A stretch of 64,000 bases of DNA from Scatomonas sp963928055 (GTDB taxonomy: Bacteria; Bacillota; Clostridia; Lachnospirales; Lachnospiraceae): NCBI GenBank assembly GCA_963928055.1, contig CAWVDN010000001.1, positions 992,001-1,056,000 on the forward strand, given 5' to 3'. This document shows positions 54,100 through 62,875 of the stretch, in pieces. A program made the position numbers and the translations under genes. Below the pieces are notes generated by a model. It made no database searches and was not told the DNA's origin. It saw only the letters and a program-made list of their open reading frames with translations. Numbering within the stretch: position 1 is the stretch's first letter; each line of letters opens with the position of its first letter.

Positions 54100-55941
54100 T
54101 CAGTATTGTCTCAGAAAACAGACCCTGTACCAGAGCAGAAAGATATACACGGTCCAGATCTTCCGGCTGAGATCTTCTTTTCCCCGCCGATGCCGTTCCA
54201 GAAGCTCCAGGAGGTTTTCCCTGCGGAAGAACCGTCCCGCAGCCTCCCCCGCAAACTCTTCCCGGACCAGGCGGTAATACGCGTCCTCCCTCAGCCACAG
54301 GCGGATGGGAACAGGGAAGCCCAGCTTTGGCTTTTCCGCGGCCTCCCTCGGCAGATGCCTGGCCGCCGCCAGCCGCATGGCATACTTGGTGGTACGGCCC
54401 GTCACCTTCCACTTTTCCGGGAGCAGGGCCGCCGCCTGAAAGACTTCCCGGTCCAGAAAGGGCACTCTCAGTTCCAGAGAATTCGCCATGCTCATCCGAT
54501 CCGCCTTCAGCAGGATATCCCCCACCATCCACAGATGAAGGTCCAGATACTGCATCTTGGTCACATCTCCCAAATCCTTTGCTTTCCGGTAGTAGGGACG
54601 GCAGAGAAGCGCAGGGTCCCTGGCGGTCTCCGGGCACAGCAGGAGTTTTCTTTTCTCCTGCAGGCTGAACATAGAAGCATTTCCGATAAACGTTTCCTCC
54701 AGAGGCCCGGCAGCCCGCAGGAGGAAATCCCTCCCCGGAAGGTCCGGCAGGCCCCGGACCGCCGCGCCGATCCCCCGGCGGAGCAGCTCCGGCACTGCCT
54801 TCTGATACACTCTGTTGGAGGACGGCATGTGATAGATCCGGTACCCTCCAAACAGCTCGTCCGCTCCTTCCCCGGAGAGCACCACTTTTACCTGGCGGCT
54901 TGCCAGCTCCGACACAAAATACAGGGCCACGCAAGCGGGATCCGCCAGAGGCTGGTCCAGATAATATAGGATCTCCGGCAGCGCCGCGAAGAATTCCCCG
55001 CTGCCGATGAGCCGGGCCGTATGCCGCAGCTGTTTTTCCTCCGCGATCTTTCTGGCCCAGCGGATCTCGTTGTAATGTCCCCCCGCTTCAAATCCCACGG
55101 TAAAGGCTTTCTGTCCCTGAAAATAGGAGGCGGTCCAGCTGGAATCCACGCCGCTGGACAGAAAGCATCCCACCTCCACATCACTGATCCGGTGGGCCCG
55201 GACGGAATCCTGAAAAGCCCCCTCGATCCTGTCCACGGCCTCGCTCAGGGACATTTCCCCGCAGGGGCGGAACCTGGGCTCCCAGTACCGGCGGAGGGTG
55301 ACTCTACCCTGCCGGTACCGGAGGCTGTGGGCCGGGGGCAGGCAGCGGATCCCCTGATACAGGGTTTCCGGAGGCACCACATACTGGAAGGAAAGATAAC
55401 TGTCCAGAGCCTTCTGGTTCAGTTCCCGCCGGAATCCGGGGAAAGCCAGCAGACATTTGATCTCGGAACCGTACACAAAATTTTTTCCCCGGGACATGTA
55501 ATACAGGGGCTTAATGCCGAAGAAATCCCGGGCCAAAAACAGCGACTGCTCCCTGGTATCCCAGAGCGCAAAGGCAAACATACCCCGCAGCCGCAGGAGC
55601 ATATCCTCCCCCCACTCTTCGTATCCGTGGACCAGCACCTCCGAATCCGTATCCGTATAAAAAAAATGACCGCGGGCCAGCAGTTCCTCCCGCAGTTTTC
55701 TGTAATTGTAGATTTCTCCGTTAAAAGTCAGCACCAGAGTTTTATCTTCGTTGTACACCGGCTGATCTCCGGCTTTCAGGTCGATAATAGCCAGTCGCCG
55801 GAAGCCCATATGGATCTCCGGCCCCTCGGAAAAAAAGCCGGAACTGTCCGGCCCCCGGTAGGCGATAAGTTCCGTCATCCTGCGGATCAGTTCTTCCCCG
55901 CCATCCGCCGTTCCGCCTGTAAAACCGCAAATCCCACACAT
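54100..55941 (-). CDS. asnB: Asparagine synthase (glutamine-hydrolysing)
   Basis: 613 residues. Starts MCGICGF with the catalytic Cys2 of the glutaminase domain, followed by AYRGPDSSGF and FNGEIYNYRKL. The synthetase domain has the ATP loop LSSGVDSSWTAS and the downstream VLSGEGADELFGGY. It converts aspartate, glutamine and ATP to asparagine. 79 bp separate it from proC; the same strand suggests possible cotranscription. Confidence 0.96.
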   Translation of the reverse strand: MCGICGFTGGTADGGEELIRRMTELIAYRGPDSSGFFSEGPEIHMGFRRLAIIDLKAGDQPVYNEDKTLVLTFNGEIYNYRKLREELLARGHFFYTDTDSEVLVHGYEEWGEDMLLRLRGMFAFALWDTREQSLFLARDFFGIKPLYYMSRGKNFVYGSEIKCLLAFPGFRRELNQKALDSYLSFQYVVPPETLYQGIRCLPPAHSLRYRQGRVTLRRYWEPRFRPCGEMSLSEAVDRIEGAFQDSVRAHRISDVEVGCFLSSGVDSSWTASYFQGQKAFTVGFEAGGHYNEIRWARKIAEEKQLRHTARLIGSGEFFAALPEILYYLDQPLADPACVALYFVSELASRQVKVVLSGEGADELFGGYRIYHMPSSNRVYQKAVPELLRRGIGAAVRGLPDLPGRDFLLRAAGPLEETFIGNASMFSLQEKRKLLLCPETARDPALLCRPYYRKAKDLGDVTKMQYLDLHLWMVGDILLKADRMSMANSLELRVPFLDREVFQAAALLPEKWKVTGRTTKYAMRLAAARHLPREAAEKPKLGFPVPIRLWLREDAYYRLVREEFAGEAAGRFFRRENLLELLERHRRGKEDLSRKIWTVYIFLLWYRVCFLRQY

Positions 55942-56074
55942 AACCTCTCCATCCTCCGGGTCTTTTTTGTGCGGCGCGCCCGGCCGAAGCCGGGACTGCC
56001 TGTTCTTCGTTCCACATTAGTATATGGATTTTCTTTTGTCAAATACATTTCACCGCAAAAACTTCCCGTTTTTC

Positions 56075-56980
56075 TCAGAACTCCGCCCATTCCGGCAGCT
56101 CCGCCTCCAACTCGATCCCTTCTCCGGAAAAGGGATGAGTCATCCGCAGCTTCCATGCGTGGAGCATCGCCCGGTCCTCCCGGCCTCCCCGGCCGTACAG
56201 AGGATCTCCGGCCAGAGGGCAGCCCATATGTGCCATATGGACCCGGATCTGATGGGTTCGCCCCTGCTCCAGCGTCAGCAGCAGCAGGGACCGCCGCGTT
56301 TTCCCCTCTCCCCGGATCTTCAGCACCCGGTAGTAGGTTCTGGCCGGCTTTCCATCCGGAGATACACGCATTTTCATCAGGTGGTCTCTGTCCCTTGCAA
56401 GAGGTTCGGCCGCCGTCCCCTCCTTTTCCGGCGGACATCCCTCCACAAGGGCCAGGTAGATTTTCTGCATCTTTCCCGCTTCTCTCTGCCTGGCCATGGC
56501 TGCCGCTGTCTCCTGATTTTTTGCAAAAACCACGATCCCTGAAGTATCCTTATCCAGCCGCCCCACCAGCCGGATTACTCCCGCCTCCCCCCTGGCTTCC
56601 AGATACGCGGCCGCCTGATTGGACAGAGTATCCCGGTAGTGCCCATGGGAAGGATGGCAGACGATGCCTGCCGGTTTCACCACCGCCAGAAGATCCCGGT
56701 CCTCGTAGAGAATATTCAGTCTCCCGGTTCCCGTACAGGCCGCTACTTTTCCGGACTTTCCCCCGCCAAATCCTGTTCCCAGCTTTAATTCCAGGGTATC
56801 CTGTGGCTGCAGGATCCCGCTGACTCTCTGCCTTACCCCGTTGACCCGGATCCCATCCTCCCGGAATTTCAGCCGGCTGATCTGTTTTCTGGACAGCCCC
56901 AGACGCTGCCGCAGAAATTTTTCCACACTCTGCCCGGCGCCTTCCCCTTCTATCAGGATTTTTATCACCCGCTCCGCCAT
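56075..56980 (-). CDS. RluA/RluD-family pseudouridine synthase
   Basis: 301 residues from ATG 56980. N-terminal S4 RNA-binding domain (SVEKFLRQRLGLSRKQISRL), then the catalytic domain with GRLDKDTSGIVVFAKN, holding the essential Asp, and EQGRTHQIRVHMAHMG. Target could be 23S rRNA or tRNA; the family member cannot be fixed by eye. The 134 bp to asnB contain a CCCGGC-CGAA-GCCGGG hairpin. Confidence 0.92.
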   Translation of the reverse strand: MAERVIKILIEGEGAGQSVEKFLRQRLGLSRKQISRLKFREDGIRVNGVRQRVSGILQPQDTLELKLGTGFGGGKSGKVAACTGTGRLNILYEDRDLLAVVKPAGIVCHPSHGHYRDTLSNQAAAYLEARGEAGVIRLVGRLDKDTSGIVVFAKNQETAAAMARQREAGKMQKIYLALVEGCPPEKEGTAAEPLARDRDHLMKMRVSPDGKPARTYYRVLKIRGEGKTRRSLLLLTLEQGRTHQIRVHMAHMGCPLAGDPLYGRGGREDRAMLHAWKLRMTHPFSGEGIELEAELPEWAEF

Positions 56981-57113
56981 ACTCGTTCCTCTGCTCCGTA
57001 AACTTTTTGAATTCTTTCTGATTATACGCTTTTCTTTCCTCCGGAGCAATCTCTTCTAACCCTTTTCCCATATTCCGCATATAGTGAAAGAGTAGGAAAT
57101 CAGGAGGTCTAGT

Positions 57114-58160
57114 ATGGCAAAAAAAGTATGCGCCCTGGTCTGCGCCGCCCTTCTCTGCTGCGGCGTCCTGGCCGGATGCGGAGAAGAGAAAGCGCCGGAG
57201 AAAGAAGTGTCGTCCGCCAGCGCCGAAACAGAACTCGTTTCTGTTACCCTGAACGAAGTGGCTCATTCGATTTTTTATGCCCCTATGTACGCAGCCATAG
57301 AAGAAGGATACTTTGAGGAGGAAGGCATCGACCTGACGCTGGTCAACGGTTTCGGAGCCGACAAGGTGCTTACGGCTCTGATCTCCGGGGAAGCGGATAT
57401 CGGATTTATGGGACCGGAATCTTCCGTGTACGCCTATCTGGAAGGGGCCAACGATGTGGTAGTAAACTTTGCCCAGCTGACTCAGCGGGCAGGAAATTTC
57501 CTGGTGGGCCGGGAACCGGAGGAGGATTTTCAGTGGGAAGATCTGAAAGGAAAATACGTGCTGGGCGGCCGAAAAGGCGGAATGCCCCAGATGGTGTTTG
57601 AATACGTGCTGAAGCAGAACGGCATCGATCCCCGGGAAGACCTGGAAATCAATCAGGGCATTGACTTCGGTTCCACAGCGGCAGCCTTCTCCGGCGGGCA
57701 GGGGGATTACACCGTTGAATTCGAGCCTTCCGCCACCGCCCTGGAAGAACAGGGAGACGGCTATGTCATCGCCTCCCTGGGCGAGGATTCCGGCTACGTT
57801 CCCTACACCGCCTTCAGCGCCAGATCCAGTTTCATGGAGGAACATCCGGAGGTGATCCAGGCATTTACCAATGCCCTGCAGAAAGGCATGGATTATGTGC
57901 AGACCCACACGCCGGAAGAAATTGCGGAAGTGATTTCCCCCCAATTCTCTGAAACGGAACTGTCCACCATTACCACCATCGTGACCCGCTACTATGAGCA
58001 GGATACCTGGAAAGCGGATCTGATCTTTGAGAAAGACAGCTTTAATCTGCTCCAGGATATTCTGGAGAGCGCCGGGGAACTGTCGGAACGGGCCCCTTAT
58101 GAAAAGCTGGTGGATCCTTCCTTCGCGGAAAAAGCTGCGGAACAGACAAAACAGTCTTAA
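57114..58160 (+). CDS. ABC transporter substrate-binding lipoprotein (NMT1/SsuA-like)
   Basis: 348 residues. Lipoprotein signal with LAGC, Cys about residue 22. NMT1/SsuA-type fold: VTLNEVAHSIFYAPMYAAIEEGYFEEEGIDLTL and DKVLTALISGEADIGFMGPE. Such proteins deliver pyrimidine precursors of thiamine, sulfonates or similar compounds. AGGAGG precedes the ATG. No permease or ATPase gene follows; a terminator (now split by an IS) closes the unit, so it is an orphan receptor here. Confidence 0.9.
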   Translation: MAKKVCALVCAALLCCGVLAGCGEEKAPEKEVSSASAETELVSVTLNEVAHSIFYAPMYAAIEEGYFEEEGIDLTLVNGFGADKVLTALISGEADIGFMGPESSVYAYLEGANDVVVNFAQLTQRAGNFLVGREPEEDFQWEDLKGKYVLGGRKGGMPQMVFEYVLKQNGIDPREDLEINQGIDFGSTAAAFSGGQGDYTVEFEPSATALEEQGDGYVIASLGEDSGYVPYTAFSARSSFMEEHPEVIQAFTNALQKGMDYVQTHTPEEIAEVISPQFSETELSTITTIVTRYYEQDTWKADLIFEKDSFNLLQDILESAGELSERAPYEKLVDPSFAEKAAEQTKQS

Positions 58161-58194
58161 CAGGCAAATCCGGAATACAAAAAAGACTTCACAG

Positions 58195-58203
58195 AAAAGC
58201 AGC
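58195..58203 (+). terminator. Left half of a terminator split by IS256
   Basis: AAAAGCAGC here joins AGATCCCTGCGG and TCTGCTGCTTTT at 61194-61215 once the insertion and one 8-bp duplication (AAAGCAGC at 58196-58203 and 61186-61193) are removed. The rebuilt hairpin has a 12-bp perfect stem. Confidence 0.6.
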
Positions 58204-58275
58204 GGGAGTATCCCAAAGTTTGTGTAAACCTTCAAACTGATGTAAGATAGACTTACCAGTTTGGAGGTTTATTTT

Positions 58276-59523
58276 ATGGCAAGGAAAAAAGATACCCCAC
58301 AAAAAGCAGCTCTTCGGGAAATGATGGGCAACTACCTGAAAGAAAACAATGTAAAGCTCAAGGATGGAACGGATGTCAACTCTATCATGCGGGATATGAT
58401 GTCCATCATCCTGGAAGGTGCCCTGGATCAGGAAATGGATGAGGAACTGGGATATTCCAAGTATGATTATCGGAACAAGGAAACGGATAATTCCAGAAAT
58501 GGTCATTCTCAGAAGACTATGCATACCAGTTACGGCGATATGGAGATTGATGTTCCAAGAGACCGGAAAGGTGAGTTTGAACCACAGATCGTCAAAAAGT
58601 ATCAGAATACGGTCACTCAAGACATGGAAGAAAAGATCATCTCCATGTACGCCAAAGGAATGACCACGAATGATATCGAAAGCCATATGCGGGAACTCTA
58701 TGACATCGAGATTTCTGACAGTACCATCAGCAGGATCACAGATAAGATTCTTCCCATCGTAAAAGAATGGCAGGAAAGACCTTTGGAGGCAATCTATGCG
58801 GTCGTTTTCATGGATGCCATCCATTACCATGTGCGCAATGAAGGCAGGATTGTAAAACGTGCGGTTTATATCGCTATAGGAATCGACATGGAAGGACATA
58901 AAGACGTGCTCGGCATGTATGTAGGACAAAATGAGAGTGCAAAGTTCTGGCTTTCCATTTTGAATGGACTGAAGAACCGTGGCGTAGAAGATATCCTGAT
59001 CGCATGCGTAGACGGTCTGACAGGCTTTCCTCAGGCAATTGAAGCTGTTTTTCCAGATACGGAGATCCAGCAATGCATTATCCATCAGATCCGGAATACG
59101 ACAAAGTTTGTTTCCTACAAGGAGCTCAAACCGCTGATGGCTGATCTGAAGCGTGTATATGCAGCCCCAACAGAAGAAATCGCACTGGCTGAACTGGATG
59201 GCTTTGATGAGAAATGGAGCGGAAAATACCCGAAAATAGCGAAATCCTGGAAAGACAACTGGGCAAATCTTTCAACATATTTCAAGTATCCTGAAGCGAT
59301 CCGCCGCTTAATCTATACCACGAATGCCATCGAGGGATTTAACCGGCAGCTGCGGAAGGTCACGAAATCTAAGACGGTATTCCCTTCCGATGAGAGTCTC
59401 CTGAAAATGCTGTATCTGGCCATGATGGATATCACGAAAAAATGGACCGGACACCGACAGGATTGGGGGCAGATCCATTCGCAGCTGGAGATATTTTTCG
59501 AAGAACGATTATCTGGATTATAA
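58276..59523 (+). CDS. IS256-family transposase A
   Basis: 415 residues from ATG 58276, with GGAGG 8 bases upstream. Mutator-type DDE transposase: AVVFMDAIHYHVR (first D), ACVDGLTGFPQAIEAVFPDT (second D), and the IEGFNRQLRKVTKSK end motif carrying the final E. QCIIHQIRNT is the C/DxxH-like block of the family. Full length. A hairpin at 59539-59563 follows as terminator. Confidence 0.95.
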   Translation: MARKKDTPQKAALREMMGNYLKENNVKLKDGTDVNSIMRDMMSIILEGALDQEMDEELGYSKYDYRNKETDNSRNGHSQKTMHTSYGDMEIDVPRDRKGEFEPQIVKKYQNTVTQDMEEKIISMYAKGMTTNDIESHMRELYDIEISDSTISRITDKILPIVKEWQERPLEAIYAVVFMDAIHYHVRNEGRIVKRAVYIAIGIDMEGHKDVLGMYVGQNESAKFWLSILNGLKNRGVEDILIACVDGLTGFPQAIEAVFPDTEIQQCIIHQIRNTTKFVSYKELKPLMADLKRVYAAPTEEIALAELDGFDEKWSGKYPKIAKSWKDNWANLSTYFKYPEAIRRLIYTTNAIEGFNRQLRKVTKSKTVFPSDESLLKMLYLAMMDITKKWTGHRQDWGQIHSQLEIFFEERLSGL

Positions 59524-59538
59524 GCTGTTTCTGGCCTG

Positions 59539-59563
59539 GCAGGGCTGGCTGGGCCAGCCCTGC
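59539..59563 (+). terminator. Hairpin after transposase A
   Basis: 11-bp stem GCAGGGCTGGC/GCCAGCCCTGC with a 3-base loop, 16 bp past the stop. No strong T run follows. Confidence 0.5.
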
Positions 59564-59710
59564 TTGACATGTCCAGAAACGGCATTATAATACAAGCAAG
59601 GGCAGGACCTCAAAAAATCGGCTCTGGGCGGTGTGAAAGTTTTTCTGTAAATACGTAAATATAAGAGGTTCTTCTATGATAAAATCTAAATCATAGGAGG
59701 GCCTTTTATT

Positions 59711-60952
59711 ATGGCAAAACAAAAGAAACCTGTTCATCGGGTACAAATGACGGAAGGAAAACGAAACATTATCCATCAACTCCTGGAAGAATACGACATT
59801 CAGACCGCTGAAGATATCCAGGATGCCTTGAAAGATCTTCTTGGCGGGACCATTAAAGAAATGATGGAAGCAGAAATGGATGATCATCTTGGCTATGAAA
59901 AGTCTGAACGTTCTGACAATGACGATTACCGGAATGGCTATAAGCGCAAACGGGTAAACAGTAGTTACGGCTCTATGGAAATCGAAGTCCCGCAGGACCG
60001 CAAATCAACCTTCCAGCCGCAGGTGGTCAAAAAACGTCAGAAAGATATCTCGGATATTGACCAGAAGATCATATCCATGTATGCAAAGGGAATGACAACC
60101 CGGCAGATTTCAGAGACCATAGAGGATATTTACGGTTTTGAAACATCTGAGGGTTTTATCTCAGATGTGACGGATAAGATCTTGCCGCAAATAGAGGATT
60201 GGCAAAACCGGCCTTTGGATGAAATATATCCGATCCTTTTTATTGATGCAATCCACTATTCTGTGCGGGATAACGGCATCATCCGAAAACTGGCGGCATA
60301 TGTGATTTTGGGTATCAATACAGATGGCAAGAAAGAAGTCCTAACCATTCAGGTTGGTGATAATGAGAGTTCAAAATACTGGCTGTCTGTCCTGAATGAA
60401 TTAAAAAACCGCGGTGTAAAAGACATCCTGATCCTTTGTGCAGATGGTCTGACTGGAATCAAGGAAGCTATTGCAGCTGCCTTTCCGAAAACAGAGTATC
60501 AGCGCTGTATCGTACATCAGGTACGGAATACGCTGAAATATGTTCCGGATAAAGACAGGAAAGCCTTTGCAACGGATTTAAAAACAATCTATCAGGCATC
60601 CGATGAGAAGAAAGCTCTGGACGCACTTGACCGGGTAACAGAGAAATGGACGCCTAAATATCCGAACTCCATGAAACGCTGGAAAGATAACTGGGATGCG
60701 ATTTCTCCGATTTTCAAATTTTCAACAGATGTGCGGAAGGTCATATATACAACCAATGCTATAGAATCATTAAATTCCACCTATCGGAGACTCAACCAGC
60801 AGAGAAGCGTTTTTCCGAGCGATACAGCACTGCTGAAAGCCCTGTATCTGGCCACCTTTGAAGCCACCAAAAAATGGACAACTACCATCCGAAACTGGGG
60901 CCAGGTCTATGGTGAGTTGAGTATTATGTATGAAGGACGGCTGCCAGATTAA
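59711..60952 (+). CDS. IS256-family transposase B
   Basis: 413 residues, AGGAGG upstream. Motifs PILFIDAIHYSVRDNG (first D), LCADGLTGIKEAIAAAFPKT (second D), RCIVHQVRNTLKYV and AIESLNSTYRRLNQQR (final E). Clearly related to transposase A but only moderately similar, so a different IS. Full length. Confidence 0.95.
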   Translation: MAKQKKPVHRVQMTEGKRNIIHQLLEEYDIQTAEDIQDALKDLLGGTIKEMMEAEMDDHLGYEKSERSDNDDYRNGYKRKRVNSSYGSMEIEVPQDRKSTFQPQVVKKRQKDISDIDQKIISMYAKGMTTRQISETIEDIYGFETSEGFISDVTDKILPQIEDWQNRPLDEIYPILFIDAIHYSVRDNGIIRKLAAYVILGINTDGKKEVLTIQVGDNESSKYWLSVLNELKNRGVKDILILCADGLTGIKEAIAAAFPKTEYQRCIVHQVRNTLKYVPDKDRKAFATDLKTIYQASDEKKALDALDRVTEKWTPKYPNSMKRWKDNWDAISPIFKFSTDVRKVIYTTNAIESLNSTYRRLNQQRSVFPSDTALLKALYLATFEATKKWTTTIRNWGQVYGELSIMYEGRLPD

Positions 60953-60969
60953 ATCCATATCCAGGTTAA

Positions 60970-60992
60970 AACAGGCGGAAAATCCGCCTGTT
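60970..60992 (+). terminator. Rho-independent terminator after transposase B
   Basis: 10-bp stem AACAGGCGGA/TCCGCCTGTT, AAA loop, 17 bp past the stop. A second hairpin (GGGTGAAA...TTTCACCC, about 61031-61063) follows within the element. Confidence 0.65.
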
Positions 60993-61193
60993 ATTGACAT
61001 GCCATCAAACGGATGGTATATATAAAACAAGGGTGAAAAGCTTATTTTTCAAGCCTTTCACCCGTTCTTATCATAGAAGAATCCTATTTACAGACTTTTC
61101 TTCACAGGCTCCGGCTCTGCCCAGAGTAACGAATGACATATCTTATATCAGTTTTTTGAATTTACACAAAACTTGAAACGGTCTCAAAGCAGC

Positions 61194-61347
61194 AGATCCC
61201 TGCGGTCTGCTGCTTTTCCGGCGTTTATGCAATTCTTTCCCCTACTTCTCCCCGCACACCTGGAAGATATAGAATTTCAAAGGTGTTGTCTGCAAAGCCC
61301 TGAAATATGGGCTTTTTCAGACACGTCCTATCTTTACTACACCACAT
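61194..61347. other. Gene-free stretch beside integrase remnant
   Basis: Right half of the split terminator (to about 61215), then AT-rich DNA with a hairpin AAAGCCC/GGGCTTT plus T5 at 61294-61317. It may include the attachment site of the decayed element, but nothing can be proven. Confidence 0.4.
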
Positions 61348-61466
61348 TTACACCATTTCTGTTATAATTGACATTTCCTCTTTCAATGTTTCATCTAATA
61401 CATGGCAATATAAATCCATTGTCATCTGCAAAGAATTATGCCCTAACAGCTTTTGTAAGGTTTGAT
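61348..61466 (-). pseudogene. C-terminal fragment of a tyrosine integrase
   Basis: About 38 codons on the minus strand ending at TAA 61350-61348: QTLQKLLGHNSLQMTMDLYC, then HVLDETLKEEMS. This holds the LGH histidine and the catalytic Tyr region of ICE/phage integrases. The gene is cut at about 61467 by the IS3 element; the rest is not found on its other side. Confidence 0.8.
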
Positions 61467-61510
61467 ATTGTCAAGATTAGTTGACACATTTATTTCAAGG
61501 ATATCACTGA

Positions 61511-62419
61511 CTATGCTACCAGTTCCAAATCCTCATAATACTGTCTGCGTTTTATCATGGGAAGAAGCCCGCCATTGGCAGAGCAGATCCTCCGGTTATT
61601 CCAGTAGCAGAGGAAGTATCTCCAAATGAGCGCCTTTAATTCCTCTACCGTCATCTGCCTTGTGTCATAGCGGTCATAAAGGAGCTCTGTCTTCATTCTG
61701 GCCCACATACTCTCACAGCGTGCATTATCATGGCAGCGTCCTCCTGCACTGTTCATGCTTTGGTGGATGTGGTGCTCCCGGATGGTCTGGCGGTAAGACT
61801 CACTGGTATACTGTGTCCCACGGTCACTGTGGTTGATCGCTCCTTCCAATGCGGGATATGCAGTCAGGGCATTTTCCAGTGTTTGGATACACAGATCTGC
61901 TTTCATGTTTGTCCCCATTGACAGACCGAGGACGCTAAGATCAAAGCAGTCGAAAATCGCAGATACATACAGTTTCCCATTGCGCGCCGGGATCTCCGTG
62001 ATATCTGTAATACATTTTTCTAATGGGGCATCTGAATGGAAATCCCGCTTCAACAGATCATCCGATTTCATGGCTTCCCGGTCTGCCTTTGTAAGTCCAT
62101 TCGGCTTTCTCTTTGGCTGATGGCTCAGGCCGATCTGATCCATAACCCGGTATACGGTCCGTTCACTGGGTATATGTACGCCCTCCGGCTGCTTCAGCAA
62201 CAGCGCCTGATACATCCGGATCCGTCCATAAGTATCGTTACATTCATCCTCACTGATGATTTCTTTCATGGCATCCGCCAGATCCTGGTACTTCCATGGA
62301 CGGTCTTTGTTTGCGAGATATTTATAGAAGCCCTGCCGACTGATACCAAGCATCCGGCAATAAAATGAAATTTTTCCGGTAATCCTGCCGTCCTCTGTTT
62401 TCAAAGCGAGAAAGATCAT
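61511..62419 (-). CDS. IS3-family transposase OrfB
   Basis: 302 residues. HTH_21 region followed by an rve integrase core: CITDITEIPARNGKLY (D), NHSDRGTQYTS (D) and DNARCESMWARMK (E). It normally acts as the OrfAB fusion made by frameshifting; its ATG overlaps the orfA stop by 4 bases and an A5 run (AGCAAAAACC) lies 10 bases upstream as a possible slip site. Confidence 0.93.
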   Translation of the reverse strand: MIFLALKTEDGRITGKISFYCRMLGISRQGFYKYLANKDRPWKYQDLADAMKEIISEDECNDTYGRIRMYQALLLKQPEGVHIPSERTVYRVMDQIGLSHQPKRKPNGLTKADREAMKSDDLLKRDFHSDAPLEKCITDITEIPARNGKLYVSAIFDCFDLSVLGLSMGTNMKADLCIQTLENALTAYPALEGAINHSDRGTQYTSESYRQTIREHHIHQSMNSAGGRCHDNARCESMWARMKTELLYDRYDTRQMTVEELKALIWRYFLCYWNNRRICSANGGLLPMIKRRQYYEDLELVA

Positions 62420-62748
62420 TCTCTGGTTTTTGCTGACTTCCGACGGCTGGCGGCGAAAAAAGCGCTGGCTTCCTCCAGAAATTCATTTTCTTCCTTCAGG
62501 CGGCGGATTTCTTTATCCTGCTCCTTCACCCGCTTACGCAGCATGGTAATTTCTTCTGACAGGCTCATTGCACTGGCAGGGGTATGGGAACCTTCCCCAA
62601 CATCCAGCTTACCAGCTCTTACAGCTTTCAGCCATGTATGGATGGTTCCTTCAGGGATTCCTAATTCTTTAGCAGCCTTAGCGCCGCCGATTTCTTTGGC
62701 AAGTTTCACTGCCTGTACTTTGTATTCATGGTCATATTTACGTGCCAC
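62416..62748 (-). CDS. IS3-family OrfA
   Basis: 110 residues. Helix-turn-helix (HEYKVQAVKLAKEIGGAKAA, then KELGIPEGTIHTWLK) and a C-terminal leucine-zipper-like coiled coil (ITMLRKRVKEQDKEIRRLKE). It binds the IS ends and is fused to OrfB by frameshift in the family. AGGAGG precedes the ATG. Confidence 0.93.
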   Translation of the reverse strand: MARKYDHEYKVQAVKLAKEIGGAKAAKELGIPEGTIHTWLKAVRAGKLDVGEGSHTPASAMSLSEEITMLRKRVKEQDKEIRRLKEENEFLEEASAFFAASRRKSAKTRE

Positions 62749-62837
62749 TTTGAATACCTCCTTATTCTCTTGGTTTTATTATGAAATCCTTGAGAATAAG
62801 CTGTCAACTTTTTTTATACCACACCAGGGGCATATCA

Positions 62838-62861
62838 CCGGGCAGGGCAAGCCCTGCCCGG
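62838..62861. terminator. Strong hairpin after the FtsK-like gene
   Basis: Perfect 11-bp stem CCGGGCAGGGC/GCCCTGCCCGG, 2-base loop, 15 bp past the stop at 62876. Lacks a T run on the minus strand, so termination is uncertain. Confidence 0.5.
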
Positions 62862-62875
62862 CAGAGCCGTCACTT

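Larger units (their letters stand above)
59627..61111 (+). mobile_element. IS256-family element B, nested in element A
   Basis: 1,485 bp. Terminal inverted repeats of about 27 bp share TGTGAA and TCTGTAAATA. Flanked by 8-bp duplication CGGCTCTG (59619-59626 and 61112-61119). It lies in the non-coding 3' part of element A, so transposase A is spared. Confidence 0.85.
58204..61185 (+). mobile_element. IS256-family element A, interrupted by element B
   Basis: Ends GGGAGTATCCCAAAG... and ...GAAACGGTCTC form imperfect inverted repeats sharing TTTGTGTAAA. 8-bp duplication AAAGCAGC flanks it. Without element B and its duplication the length is 1,489 bp, normal for IS256. Confidence 0.82.
61469..62822 (-). 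mobile_element. IS3-family element (borders approximate)
   Basis: About 1.35 kb with orfA and orfB on the minus strand. Inverted ends share AGTTGACA and TCAAGGAT (AGTTGACACATTTATTTCAAGGAT at left; AGTTGACAGCTTATTCTCAAGGAT at right, reversed). Exact termini and target duplication could not be fixed because the two flanks come from different genes. Confidence 0.78.

Noticed and set aside
55959..56000. CCCGGC-CGAA-GCCGGG hairpin as terminator of the pseudouridine synthase gene
   Set aside because: No T run follows on the minus strand, so termination is not supported.
57114..58275. ABC transporter operon cut off by IS256
   Set aside because: The sequence across the insertion rebuilds a terminator, so the lipoprotein gene was probably already a single-gene unit.
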